A stretch of DNA of 64,000 bases from Pseudovirgaria hyperparasitica (Eukaryota > Ascomycota > Dothideomycetes > Acrospermales > Acrospermaceae). The position numbers and the translations under genes were made by a program. The notes beneath the pieces are model-generated. The model was not told the DNA's origin, did no database searches, and saw only the letters and a list, made by a program, of their open reading frames with translations. This document shows positions 49,529 through 60,521 of the stretch, in pieces; positions within the stretch are counted from its first letter, which is position 1, and each line of letters begins with the position of its first letter. The stretch covers positions 2,872,804-2,936,803 of the forward strand of contig NW_022985549.1 of assembly GCF_010093815.1 (NCBI RefSeq), read 5' to 3'.

Positions 49529-51538
49529 GGTGCATTGTATATCCTAGAGCATGGTGACAAACCGAGCGAGGGTAGAGAGTATTGTATACGGCGGTTTCGG
49601 CGCATTATAATAGTTACTGACGCCATCTATGCTTGTATAATCAAGATTGGGTACGGTTCGTTACAAGTTCATTGCGTGCTTGCACGTGTCCAGGTGCCGA
49701 TTGTCGGTGTTCCGCTCCGCTGCCCAGATTCCCGCTCCGGTGGTTGTTCAGCTCCTTTCACGCTAGATACGGTGGACTTGTACGCAGGCGTATGCAGTAA
49801 TGTCGGATAGATTTCCAGATTAGGCAACATAGCCTTCTCCTATTATCAAAGGAGTCTTCCATCCAACACAACGTAGTATCATTACATACATGTTCAACAC
49901 GGTAAAGAAAGTAGGGTAATGCAAAATCATGGAAACAGTGAATGCACTCTACCTAAGGATTCTTGAATCAGCATAAGAAAAAATCACCTACCATGAGAGC
50001 TAATATAATGACTCAGACTAGCTACTCGAGTATCAACACAGGAGGTCTAGTTGCAAATGTAGAGGCATAGTCCACTCTTTAGACCCCATTCTCTCTAACA
50101 AGGCTAATCGAAGATGACGGAGGGGATGAGTCTGGAGCAACTCAACGAAGTATCATGAGAGTCCGTAGGGAATAGAATGGAGGGACCATAACTACCTTGG
50201 ACTCGAAAACACTAGGCATCGTGGTTCTGGACGACGTTTGGCATTATTGGAGCCCATGGCCTACAGCAATGTTTCCAATGATCTTCAAATAGCTCAGAGC
50301 AGCATATTTCAGCTGACAAGTTCAAGGTAGGTTCATGATGAGGTTTAGTCAGTGTGAGATCAGGCAGTATATAGTAGACCTATAGTAAGTCTGCGTAGGT
50401 ATGAGCAAAGACGAAGTTCAAGTCACAACTTTAGGTATATGTGAGTGTTCCGTATATACACGAAGAAATAGATATGAGTGTAGATAAGTGAGCTGGTTTT
50501 CTTCTATCGACCAGTAGGAAGTAGGAGGAATGAGGACTGGGCGATAGAAGGCAGAACAAGCCAAGGGTCGCTCAGGGGCCTCACTAGGGATAGGAAAGTG
50601 ATCTTCAGTGTATAGAGAGAATAGGCGTCGAAACGGGCTTCACCCGTTGGTAAACCAGTAAACCATTCCAAAAGAGTTACTGCACTAAGGGAGCCTGTTG
50701 GTTTGATGAGAACAATGGCATGTGATAAATAATTCACGACAGGAGTAATTAGGCCCTAGCCGAGTAATCTGGGCTTAATAGTAGCGGTCATGTTTGAACA
50801 TGGAGTTTCAGTCTGGACGACTCTAAGTGGTCATCTGATTATATAGAGAGGAGAGATCACCCGCTGTACAGAAACATCGCTCAGTTAAGCCTGGCTCGTT
50901 AAAGGAGATATTGAAGGGGAAGAATAGGCTATAGTTATTACTCGGGCCATTAACTATATATCCGTACCAGATACCAGACAATACACGTAAGAAGTTCAGA
51001 CAGCAGAAAGAAGGCGCACTTGCACAAGAACAGCTCAAGAGTAGCGTAGGAGGGAAGCCAAATGGTACTAGCAGCCAGGTGGAAGTATTGCGTAGGAGGG
51101 CTGAGGCGGTATGAAGATCGCAGTGAGATTGTGACAGGAATGGATGATGCTAGAAGCATGAAAATGGAGTCTGCAAGTACTAGAGGCTGGTAGTGTGGAT
51201 GCTGGCAGAGGTCAAGATGTGGGACATTCCTGTCAACGACCCTCCTGAGCGGATATGACCTCAGGTCTAGCATGACGACGAGGCAAGCTGAGCATTCACC
51301 AGCCCTCGAGTGTGTCAGAATTGAAGCACGTCTGTCAGAGCCGGCAAGTAAGAACATAAGAGCTCCTGTAGGCACCACCATGACGGCGACCGGGCGGCTG
51401 CTGATCCATGGTGACCCAACGAGCAGATTCAAGCAGTAGTAACACGGACCTATAAAAACCAATATTGAGAAATGTGTGGTAATTCGAGCAGACGTAGACT
51501 AATAGCCTCTGTAAACATACATTAATGCCTCTCTGACT
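49529..51538. other. Two-kilobase gene-poor interval upstream of the serine acyltransferase gene
   Basis: A hydrophobic 170-codon frame at 50950-51462 (-) lacks conserved features and is not called. I see no tRNA, terminal repeats or tandem array. It must include the acyltransferase promoter and may carry a noncoding transcript or lost gene. Confidence 0.35.
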
Positions 51539-52933
51539 TCATATATAGCTAACCTTGACGCCCATCCCAATCGTACGCCGAATCTTGTCCCATGCATTCG
51601 CTATCATTCTCTTTAATCTTTCGCGCAAATCTCGTCTCCCAAAAGCCAACGCCAACGCCAGAAAAAACACCATCATACGAATGAGCGCGACTGGATTATT
51701 CGTAAGGTCCTGTGTCGATGTGTAAAAAGCAGTTTGCATCGAGCCCATCATCGCTGACGCTCGTTGATAGAAACTGGGCGGCGGCGCAACAGGTTTCCGG
51801 GCAGCAGGTCTGGAGACGCGCGAAGGGTTGGGATCAGGTGGTTGGCGGCGCCCATTGGAGGTTGCTGAGCGTTTGGTCTTGTCCGAACTGTCATCGGTGT
51901 CTCGGAGGGTGTGTTTGGCTTTGCCCTCGCGCTTCTTCCGTTCCTCTTCCTCTTTCCGAGCTTCCTGCCGCCGTGCCTCGGCCTCGGCCTCGGCCTCCTG
52001 GCGTTTTTGCTCGAGCTGCTCCTGCTGCTGACGTTGCAATTCAGCTTCACGGTTTGCAGCATGCTCCCTTTCTTCCTTCAGGCCGTGAAGAGCGATCTGG
52101 AAAGCCTCCTTTCGCTCATCGTCTAGAAGTTCGCTCATACCAATGAACTCGCGCGCATAGTCCCATTCATCGTTTCTTGGCAGTATGTGAAGGGTGTATA
52201 ATTCGAGGAGCTTGAGCTTGGAGTTGAGATCTCGCGGCGTGTTGGTTCCGTTGGTCATAGCATTGGCCGCAGAGTTTCGTCGCCGTGGTGTCAAAGTCGC
52301 CATATGTGAAAAGTCGAAAGTCGGTTGTGCGGTAGAGGATAGATAGTTTTCAAGGCGTTGCTGGTTGAGCTTCTGAGAAGGGGAGTGTGTAAGTAGAAGA
52401 GTGGCCCTAGGTAAGATCAGTAGATATTCTAACAATTCAAGGTGTCGCTGTTCTCACAAGTTGATCACTACTTCGGCATCGACGTCTCCTTCCGAGCCTC
52501 CATAGCCAACCCTAACTACTTCATCCCATACGCTTCCATCGCGACACTTGGCGGCCAATCCTTTCCACCTGACACTTCCAAATGCATGCTTCCCTTCCTC
52601 AGGTCCTAGCTCTATGACTGCATTCAGGAATGTCAGGTAGAAACTCCACACCTTGATCCTCGTGCCCCGTGACGCGGCGGCAATGGGTGCCGGAGTCGCG
52701 ACCGTTCCATGCTCTTCGCTATCACCATTCTCAAACTTCTCCGGGGTGATTATAGGCTCAATGGTAGAGAAAGCTTCGGGAAGACGTCTTGTGAGAAAAA
52801 GCTGGGCGGCCTGTCGGTAGGCTTTCGCAATCTGCGAGGCTTGCTGCCGGCTCGATGAAAGCGAGGATATTGAGGATTGTAACAGGCGCGAAGTCGCCAG
52901 CGAGTCGTCGTAGGACATATCTATGGCAGGCAT
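51539..52933 (-). CDS. Peroxisomal biogenesis protein Pex26/Pex15-like
   Basis: Exons 52933-52458 and 52406-51539 (51 bp intron) join into one 447-residue protein; taken separately the two frames would look like two unknown genes. Pex26/Pex15 anchors the Pex1-Pex6 ATPase on the peroxisome for recycling of the import receptor. The N-terminal helical half (QQASQIAKAYRQAAQLFLTR, LGPEEGKHAFGSVRWKGLAA) and the middle segment (SPSQKLNQQRLENYLSS, LYTLHILPRNDEWDYAREFI) match what I recall of filamentous-fungal Pex26. A charged coiled coil of Glu/Gln/Arg spans about residues 265-320. A single membrane anchor near 399-418 (NPVALIRMMVFFLALALAFG) with a short basic tail fits a tail-anchored peroxisomal protein. 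An alternative start is the ATG at 52918. Confidence 0.7.
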
Positions 52934-53649
52934 GATATGTTTTATCTCATCGCCAGTAGCAATGTGGATTATACAAGAGTCCGTGAAGGCTGGTGGAAGA
53001 CGCCTGCTGGCTGGGGGTGGTTCGACCGTGCGAGAAGCCGAGGTTCGCGTTTCTGCTTCCAGCTTCACGAAAGCTTTGCTTGTGAAGTCCCTAGACACTA
53101 TATAGGAACAAGCACCGGGGTTCCGTCATGCTATAGTCCTCATCTCCGCTTTATAAAATGGACAACAAATATAATGCTCGTGGTACTGGCGTTTCTGTGG
53201 AGATACATTCGCCGAAATGCAGTTGGTCCGGATTGATGCGTCAGCCTCGCTAATCTAAGGCATCCTACAATTTAATCCACGGATGCCTCAGTCTTCAGGT
53301 GTTAATTTGCCTGCCTAGGTTGCTATTCCCGTCGTGTCGCATACAATATTATATGAACAAGTATCGCAGCCGATACTGTAGTCAAAGGACGACGAACAAC
53401 CATACACACAAAGTTCACTGTGTTGAAAGTGAGTCAACAAGGCGCAAGATACGAAACGCCACTTGTAAGTGATGACACTTAGGTTCTAATAAACTCGCAT
53501 TTTGTCTGTTGCCGGGTAAGCTACGTATTCATTCCAGACGCTCACTCTATTTCCTCTAAATTACTACTGCCCTTTGCTCTACATTCGGCTGCGCAAGTTC
53601 TGACATCTGTCTTGTGGTCTTCCCATGTTCCAGTGGTCCCAAACCAGTC
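52934..53649. promoter_or_regulatory. Bidirectional 5' region of the peroxin and PARN-like genes
   Basis: 716 bp between divergent start codons. A frame continues upstream of the peroxin start for about 55 codons but without conserved content. Nothing else is seen. Confidence 0.45.
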
Positions 53650-55440
53650 ATGGATATCAACCACCTTACCTTTTTGGGTAATTATCTCAAGATCCTGAAG
53701 CACATATCAGATTCGCATTTCGTAGCCATAGATCTCGAGCTTTCCGGCGTCTCAGTCAAGACCAAGAACCGCCGGAAGCAAACTCTCCAGGAACGTTACG
53801 TTGAGACCAAAGCCGCAGCTGAGCAATATCAGATTCTCCAGGTTGGACTCACATGTGTCGAACAAGTGCAAGACCTTGGACTAGATACATACAAATATGT
53901 CGTCCGTCCGTATAACATCCAAATCAGCCCGCTGATAGACGAACGCTTGGATCTAGAGCGCACCTTCGCTTTCTCAAGCTCGGCCGTCGAATTTCTTCTT
54001 TCACACAGTTTTGATATGGCCAAGCCCTTCTATTCCGGTGTTCAGTACCTCTCTCGTACCGAGGACGACCTTGCCATGAAGCTTGCCATGGACCGTCTTG
54101 ACCGAGTTCAGCTCGACGACATCCAACTCAGTCCCTCGGATGTTGATTCGATCGCCTTCTTAGACGCCATCCGCTCCATTGTCGGTGCCTTCGTCAAAAG
54201 CGACGACAGAGTTCCATACATTGACATCCTCTCACATGACTCGTTCGCAAAGAAGCAGCCCGAGTTCGGCGAGCTCGGTCAATTCGAGAAGCGTCTCGTC
54301 CACCAGCTTGTCCGCGCCGAATTCCCAGGATATATGACGCTTGGCCGGCGATCTTCAGTGCGCGTGCAACGCATTGACGACTCACGTGAGGCATCAATCC
54401 GGAAATCTAAGAAGCGCGAGATACGCGATAAGATCGGGCGGCAAACGGGGTTCCGATGGGTCATGGAGGCGTTGGCTGCGGACGGCAACCTACAGAAACT
54501 GGATGGGCGGCTGCAACACTTTGCGAAGAACCCTGTCACCGGGGAGTCTGGAGTTGTCGACATTCACGATCTCAATTCGAGATTTCACGACGCACATCAG
54601 CGGTTGAAGAAGCGAACGCCGGTTCTGGTTGGGCATAATTGCTTCACGGATATGGTGTATCTGTATCAGTGCTTCTTCGGCAGTCTCCCTGATACCGTGG
54701 AAGAGTTTCAGGACGCACTACATGCAGTCTTCCCTTGCATTGTCGACACCAAGTATCTCGCCACGCATGACTGCGGTGATATAAATCCCATTTCGTCCCT
54801 CCAAGAGACCGAAGAGAAGTTGCGATTACAGGCATATCCGACACTGGAGACGGACGAATTATTCGGAAAATACTCAAACGCCGACCACGGTGCACTGCTG
54901 CACGAGGCAGGCTACGACTCATACCTCACAGCGTTGATCATGGTGCGATTAAGCACACGACTGGACGTGCAGGCAAGCGCAGATAATACGACCAAAGAAC
55001 CAGAAATCTCAGACCAAACCACCGACCCGAAGCAACCAGACGTAGAGCTCTTTGCCGTCAAGTCCACCAAACAACAACACAAAACACAGGCTTCCAGTTC
55101 GAGGGCCACGCTACCATCATCAGCACAATCCTCGGCATCTACGCCTCTTACCAATAGCAAATGCATGCCACCTTTCGCGGACTCGTTCTGGCAGACATAC
55201 GGCAACAAGCTCCGCGTCTTCGGCACTGCGGAAGGATTGTGTGAGGTTGGGCCCTGGGAGCAAGAACCGCTTACCAGTGGCAGTGAGGATCAATGGGGTG
55301 CGGGCGGAGTCAGCCTTGATGAGACTGCTGAGTGGAAGCCGGACGACAGCGGGAAGGACGACGATGAGGCGTTTGCAGAGGACATGAGCAAGGTGTGGAA
55401 CACGGTGCAAAGAAAGACAAAGGGAAGGAGAAAGGCTTAG
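53650..55440 (+). CDS. CAF1-family 3'-5' exoribonuclease, PARN-like
   Basis: An intronless frame of 596 residues from ATG 53650; an in-frame ATG at 53614 would add 12 residues, but MDINHLTFLGNYLKIL is the usual opening. PARN-type enzymes trim poly(A) tails and the 3' ends of small RNAs. The DEDD catalytic set can be read: D and E in FVAIDLELSGV near residue 28, D in GHNCFTDMVYLYQCF near 330, and the last acid with its histidine in LLHEAGYDSYLTALI near 420. In between lies an insertion with KSKKREIRDKIGRQTGFRWV, found in PARN. The C-terminal 150 residues are low complexity and end in a basic patch (RKTKGRRKA) that could direct it to the nucleus. Confidence 0.87.
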   Translation: MDINHLTFLGNYLKILKHISDSHFVAIDLELSGVSVKTKNRRKQTLQERYVETKAAAEQYQILQVGLTCVEQVQDLGLDTYKYVVRPYNIQISPLIDERLDLERTFAFSSSAVEFLLSHSFDMAKPFYSGVQYLSRTEDDLAMKLAMDRLDRVQLDDIQLSPSDVDSIAFLDAIRSIVGAFVKSDDRVPYIDILSHDSFAKKQPEFGELGQFEKRLVHQLVRAEFPGYMTLGRRSSVRVQRIDDSREASIRKSKKREIRDKIGRQTGFRWVMEALAADGNLQKLDGRLQHFAKNPVTGESGVVDIHDLNSRFHDAHQRLKKRTPVLVGHNCFTDMVYLYQCFFGSLPDTVEEFQDALHAVFPCIVDTKYLATHDCGDINPISSLQETEEKLRLQAYPTLETDELFGKYSNADHGALLHEAGYDSYLTALIMVRLSTRLDVQASADNTTKEPEISDQTTDPKQPDVELFAVKSTKQQHKTQASSSRATLPSSAQSSASTPLTNSKCMPPFADSFWQTYGNKLRVFGTAEGLCEVGPWEQEPLTSGSEDQWGAGGVSLDETAEWKPDDSGKDDDEAFAEDMSKVWNTVQRKTKGRRKA

Positions 55441-55574
55441 GATCGGGGTCAGGAAGACATCGTCTCGTTATTGATACAGACATATGTTATACCAGCCACT
55501 TCGCATGCCCAGATAGCGCCCAACGCGTCGCTGTAATCATAATAACTTACAAGCACCACATCACCCAACAGATT

Positions 55575-56714
55575 CTAACACTGAAACACAACCCCCTCCT
55601 TCTTGACTACATTCTTCCCACCCCCCGCAAAACCCGTGCCCTCAGTGTTCATCTCCACCAAGCCAGGCCTTATCTTCTCCTTATTCTTTTTCCCCTCTTC
55701 TCTCCCCTCTTTGCTCTTCTTCTCCTTCCGTCCACTTAAATCCGCCTCACACGTATAACATCTTACTTCTCCAACCTTTGCTTCGATATCATGCACATCA
55801 ATCTTTTTCTCTTTATTCATGAATTTCCCCGCACATGGCTTACATACCACATGTCCACACGGTACCGCAAGCACTGCCTTGCTCGCATTGCTCAGCGTCC
55901 GCATACATGCGGGACAAGACCGCTCTGCTCCCTTCGCGCCTTCCTTTTCTTGTGTGTGGAAGCTGACCGTCACGAGTGTTTTGAGGGAGAGTACGTGCGG
56001 CGCATCTGCGGGCGAACTGGGACATATCGGGGCACGCTTGACCGCGGCTTGCGCGGAGGCGTGTGCTTTGGGGAGCTGTGAGGGGAGCCAGAAGCTCGGC
56101 ATGTGTTTCGTAGAGCTGCGGGCGCGGTCGTCAAGGGCCAGGCGCGCCGCCTTGCGGTCGTCAGCGGCGACGCGGAGGAGTTCGGCCTCGTCGATTTCGA
56201 ATTTGCGCTTTGTGCTTGTGGACGAGGGCGCGTTCTTATTGTCACGCGCGACATCAGCTCTCCTCTCGTGCTGCCGCTCGACTGTAGATCTGTCGCCTTT
56301 CTGTTCCAATCCCCTCTGTACGTCCTCGAACCGCCTCACGCTTTCCAGCCGTGCTGCTTCATCGTCCTCCTTCTCGAGCTCCTCCTCTAGGGCGCGCCTC
56401 TCTTCGCCTGCTCTCTCTACTCTCTTGATCTCCTTTCGCTGCGCGAGCAGATTACTTATCGCGCATTCGCGGCAGAAGAGATCGCCGCGTGAGGCACATG
56501 CTACCGGGTCGACCGCCGGTAGAAGGCAGAGATGGCAGCTGCCAAAGGGGAGAAAGGAGGTCGAGGAGAGGTGTTGGGATTGTGAGCCCCATGACGAGGT
56601 CAATTGGGAGCGCTCGTGCGCGGTAAAGAAGGCAAGGGATGTGTTGCGTTTGCCTGTGGCATGTTAGTTGAGAGGATGAATTGAAAACGAGAAGATGCAC
56701 TTACTATGCGCCAT
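55575..56714 (-). CDS. NOSIP-like RING/U-box protein
   Basis: Exon 1 is only 10 bases (56714-56705); exon 2 is 56653-55575. Together they encode 362 residues starting MAHSKRNTSLAFFTAHERSQL, the expected opening of the NOSIP zinc-finger family. NOSIP homologues are E3 ubiquitin ligases linked to spliceosome-associated complexes. An N-terminal Cys-rich module (CHLCLLPAVDPVACASRG then DLFCRECA, residues about 41-66) and a C-terminal RING (CPACMRTL, CGHVVCKPCAGKF, CYTCEADL, about 248-310) flank a long charged Arg/Glu helix. A 282-codon open frame lies antisense to this gene but is a by-product of its GC-rich coding sequence. The gene is divergent from tafazzin across 268 bp. Confidence 0.87.
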
Positions 56715-56851
56715 GACGGCCGAGTCTTGGAAGTGCGGTTTTGAAAGCACGATCTAGCCAGGCGATGTATTTTGACGAAGTTTAAGTCGCGTCATCCACG
56801 CCTGAGGCATCTCCGCATCATCACTCCCGAGCCCGCCACGATCCAGGATCA

Positions 56852-56858
56852 CCAATCA
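56852..56858 (+). promoter_or_regulatory. CCAAT box in the NOSIP/tafazzin divergent promoter
   Basis: CCAATCA, a match to the core bound by the HAP/CBC complex, about 130 bp before the tafazzin start and 140 bp before the NOSIP start. Its use is inferred from position only. Confidence 0.35.
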
Positions 56859-56982
56859 GAGCGCGTCAAGCACGCATCTGGTAGACCTGCTTGCGACCGT
56901 TGGAATCCTACGTAATTCCCCATCTCTCCCTCTCTCTTCCTTTCCGCTTACTTACCTACTCGAATTCAATGCATTATATCTA

Positions 56983-58296
56983 ATGACCTCCACGGACGAG
57001 CCCCCAGTAGCTCCCAGCCTGCCTTGGCGCGCGAGCTCAATTGCCACCGTTGGCACGATTGGCGCAATCTGTCGCGCATTTCTGTATGGACTCAGTTACA
57101 CCGAGTCGCCAGGCCTAGAGAGGTTCCTGGGGGTGCTGGACGAGAGGAGGGATATAGAAGGGAGGAAGAGAGGGTTGATCACAGGTACGGCGCTGTGCAC
57201 AAAGTATGGTATAGAAATGGTAGCTAATGGAATCTCGTAGTTTCAAACCATGTTTCTGTGTATGTGGCTAGGCGTCTGCTGCGCGAGCAAGAGATGGGGG
57301 AGTGATTACTGATGCTGGGGACTAGGTTGGACGATCCGATGATATGGGGTGTACTGCCTATGCGCTACCTGTTGAACCCTAACATGTCGCGCTGGAGTCT
57401 AGGCTCCTACGATCTATGTTTTCAGAACAAGTACGTCTCTCTTCTACCAGACCCCTCAGTCGTCTATCACTCACAGATACAGAGTAACATCCACATTCTT
57501 CACTCTCGGCCAGGTCCTCCCCACCCACCGCTCCGCCCACTCTTCTCACGGCGGCCTGTTCCAACCGACCATAACTCAAGCAATCCGCCTTCTCTCCGCT
57601 GGACCATATCACAAAAAACTCTCCCAAGCTCCGCCAGACTCACCTGCGTCAAAACCCTCCATATCCCTACTTAGCCCGGACATTGTTGACCCCTTCACTT
57701 CTGCCGCGCTTACGTACACCACAACGGGCCACGACACATTCCCTGCCCCCTCAGCCTACCTCTCCCGACGACACAGCTGGATCCACATCTTTCCCGAAGG
57801 CAAGATCCACCAGAAAGAAGACCTGACGATGCGATATTTCAAATGGGGCGTGGCACGGCTCATACTGGAGAGCGAGCCGTGTCCAGACCTGGTTGCGCTG
57901 TGGATCGACGGGCCGCAGTGGGCAATGCACGAGGAGAGAGAGTTTCCGCGCTTTGTGCCGCGGCCAGGGAAGAACATTAGCGTTGCGTTCGGGGACAAAG
58001 TAGATATGGACGGGGTGTTTGGGGATTTGAGGGAGAAATGGAAAACATTGAAGGGGAGGAATGGAGGTGAGGGGTTGTTCATGGGGGAATTGAACGAAGA
58101 ATTGAAGTTTGGGCGGGAGGCTGTGGAGTTGAGAGAGGAGTGTACGATGAGGGTGAGGAAGGAGGTGTTGAAAGTGAGACGGCAGATGGGGTGGCCGGAT
58201 GAAGATCCAAAGTCGAGCTTGGTAGAGACGTGGCGGCTGGAAGGGGCGAAGGAGGAGGGACGGATGGAAGACGGTAGTATTGTGAAAGATATGTAG
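56983..58296 (+). CDS. TAZ1: Tafazzin-type lysophosphatidylcholine acyltransferase (Taz1)
   Basis: Four exons (56983-57184, 57241-57259, 57326-57430, 57477-58296) give 381 residues. Tafazzin remodels the acyl chains of cardiolipin in mitochondrial membranes. The acyltransferase motif I reads SNHVSVLDDP (residues about 69-78) and is assembled across two introns, one exon being only 19 bases. Motif III is HIFPEGKIHQ near residue 213, and IDGPQW with ISVAFGDKVDMD corresponds to later conserved blocks. The N-terminal hydrophobic segment (ASSIATVGTIGAICRAFLYG) could insert into the membrane leaflet. Introns are 56, 66 and 46 bp. Compared with yeast Taz1, the loop around KPSISLLSPDIVDPFTSAAL is extended. 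Confidence 0.92.
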
Positions 58297-58494
58297 TAGT
58301 AAGGTGGAAGGCAGAATGTTGGTCTGATTCAGTATGATATCTGCGTCACGAGTAAACATGTAACTAAGGTGGGGCTCAACAGGCACCTCAGGTCGATACT
58401 AGACTCGAAGCATCTGATTGGCCACTCCATCGCTTTCCGTTGTTGACTGCTCAGCCAACATAGACCACTTGCGGAGCAAGATTTCTCAATCGTT

Positions 58495-58499
58495 GCGGG

Positions 58500-58531
<32 letters not shown>

Positions 58532-58586
58532 TAGCACTTCAGCCTCAAATATCTGAAGGTCACCGGTTCAATCCCGGTTCACCGCA
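58495..58586 (+). tRNA. tRNA-Phe (GAA) with a 19-nt intron
   Basis: The 92-base sequence folds into a full cloverleaf of 73 bases plus an intron at 58532-58550. The D arm is GCTCAGTTGGGAGAGC, the anticodon stem is TCAGA/TCTGA and the loop CTGAAG-A gives anticodon GAA. The T arm is ACCGGTTCAATCCCGGT and the discriminator base is A. The intron sits one base 3' of the anticodon, the standard nuclear position, and contains CTTCAG, which can pair with CTGAAG of the anticodon loop. One G-A mismatch is present in the acceptor stem. A and B box promoters are internal. Confidence 0.95.
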
Positions 58587-58591
58587 TTCTC

Positions 58592-58595
58592 CTTT
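58592..58595 (+). terminator. RNA polymerase III terminator of tRNA-Phe
   Basis: A run of four T directly after the tRNA on the plus strand, with a second run of five T near 58612-58616 as back-up. Confidence 0.6.
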
Positions 58596-59807
58596 TGCGA
58601 TTGTGCTGGTCTTTTTGTTACTACTAATAGTAGTTTTAAGACTGAAAAGATAGCGCTCGGGCTGTGTGGGCTACAAGGATGAAATTTTCGTGCAGTGGAT
58701 TCGCTATTTTCGAGATACCACATTGGGATGTGGGTAGGTGGGGGTGGTGGAGATATTACATAAGCGAGCTTTATCCCGTCACCTGCAAGCCCAGGTCAGT
58801 CATTACCTAGGTATTTCACTACCTACCTGGGCACGCGTTGTGAGAACGCGAAGTAACGCGTCACATTATTGGGCTGCACGTGAAAATCCAGCCAAGCAGT
58901 GCCCAGAGTAAGTTATGTTATGTGTCTGCGCCCGAAAAGTAAGTTAGCATCGTCGCGCAAGAAAAGTGAATGCAGAAATGTGCTTATGAGAAAGGACAGT
59001 ATGTTCAGATTAGATCAAGTTAACTCGTTCACGGACGGACGAGCGTGCTCGATGGAAAGCAATACACGCTATCCTGCAGAAGGGGAACCAGAGCGCCAGA
59101 CACGAATAGTATCAGGCTGATCGGCTTCACGCAACTGCGGACGGCAAAGGCTTGCTTCCACGGCGGGCAGCAGACACGTCCACATGCGCAGATCGATGAT
59201 TCGATGACGCAGTCTCCCAACTCATGGTGTATCATCATGACAAGGCTGGCGTGGGAAGGGAGTAGTAGCTTACCAGTGAGTAGGTATAGCAAGGTATGAT
59301 GTGGTCCGCTTCGCTGACAGGTGGGTGGCGAGCAGTGCACTTTTTCAGAGCCGCGCCGACGTACAGGGCAGAAGACGCGTTCGTCACAAGTGAACATAGC
59401 CAAAGTCAAGTTCAAATGAGTGAGGAGGAAAAAGACGCTTCAGCACTTCGATGTATGTCGTAGGCGCGTCGCGATCAGATGTAATGAAAGCTAATTAAGT
59501 AATTATTCAGGACCAGTCACCAGCCCGTGATTGATTGTTAGCGTGCGGCAGTTTCTTCACCTCCCACTCAGGCAAGCAAGGCAGGCAGGCGCGAACGAAA
59601 GGGCCAGAAAGCGGATCCAGGGGCTGGGCTTAGCTGGGCTGGGTGGACCAAACACGCCCAACACGCCAAACACGTCAAAGATCAAAAGAATTTAAGGAGC
59701 CAGTCCGCCGCTCTCGGCCGCTCCCCCTCCCCTCCGTCCACTTTCCATGTTTTTTCTGCCTGAGGAGTTGCCCCTCTTTCTCTCTCTTTCTCGCTCCTCG
59801 CTTCGAG

Positions 59808-59849
59808 CACCTGACACTCACCTGACACCTGACTGACACCTGACACCTT
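59808..59849 (+). repeat. Short imperfect tandem repeat of CACCTGA units
   Basis: Five imperfect copies of CACCTGA(C/CA) in 42 bp, in the presumed leader or promoter of NC2-alpha. Confidence 0.6.
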
Positions 59850-60004
59850 ACCCTTGTCTTATGTCAGCTGCTGCCTCAGGTTATTGCTATCCGATACCTA
59901 CCTGTATACCGACCTACCTAGCTAATATCTGATATCCGGTATTAGTTGTCCGATATCCCGTCCCGTCCTGGTTCCTACAGCTACCCTCCGCTGCTGCAAC
60001 TATA

Positions 60005-60135
60005 GCGTTAGCTATAGTACCTTTAGTTGCAGCTGCCGGTACAGCGTACAGCGTACAGCTATAGCTACATCATCCCTAGCTTCAGTACAGCTATAGGCCC
60101 GGGTACTATATACTATACTGCACTATACTGTAGCT
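60005..60135 (+). repeat. TACAGCG and CTATAG repeat cluster with inverted copies
   Basis: Contains tandem GTACAGC units (about 60039-60060) flanked by GCTATAG and CTATAGC in opposite orientation (60010-60016 and 60059-60065), then ACTATA units to 60130. It could form hairpins in single-stranded form. Located about 400 bp before the NC2-alpha start. Confidence 0.5.
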
Positions 60136-60521
60136 TGTCTTCCCAATTCTGGCCGCAAGACCACCTGTACCACCGGTTGTTTGTACCCATCTCGACTTCG
60201 CTGGACGGCCCGCTTCCCGAGCTGCAACACGCCCGTAGCCAGCAGTGGACACCCCACAAACACACGCTATACGACTATCACCACCAACCAGAAATTCGCC
60301 TGCATCCGTAGTGCTGTAGCTCCTTGTATAAGCCAGTCTCGGTGTCGGTGTGTCGGTGTGTCGCTGCACTGATACTTGATCGATCAGCAAATCAACACGT
60401 CTGCTCGCTTCCCTGGCCGGCCCCACTGCCCGCCAAACCTGCTACTAGTGTGCCTGTGCTGTCCTTCACTGGACAGGGACAGGTACCAGGCCTGCCTCCC
60501 CCCCAAAATAGCTCTTAAATA

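Larger units (their letters stand above)
58587..60521. other. Long 5' region of NC2-alpha with short tandem repeats
   Basis: About 1.9 kb without a supported gene. The proximal 900 bp is unusually repetitive: CACCTGA units near 59808-59849, CTGGGCT and AACACGCC units near 59625-59680, and TACAGCG/CTATAG units near 60005-60135. The pyrimidine-rich stretch near 59720-59800 resembles a strong fungal leader. A long untranslated leader for the downstream gene is likely. Confidence 0.5.

Noticed and set aside
50950-51462. Hydrophobic 170-codon minus-strand frame
   Set aside because: Irregular hydrophobicity, many Cys, Leu and Ser, no clear topology or conserved motif; likely chance in a gene-poor gap.
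55819-56667. 282-codon open frame on the plus strand
   Set aside because: It lies wholly antisense to the NOSIP-like gene, is Ser/Arg-rich and low complexity, and has no family features; a by-product of codon bias.
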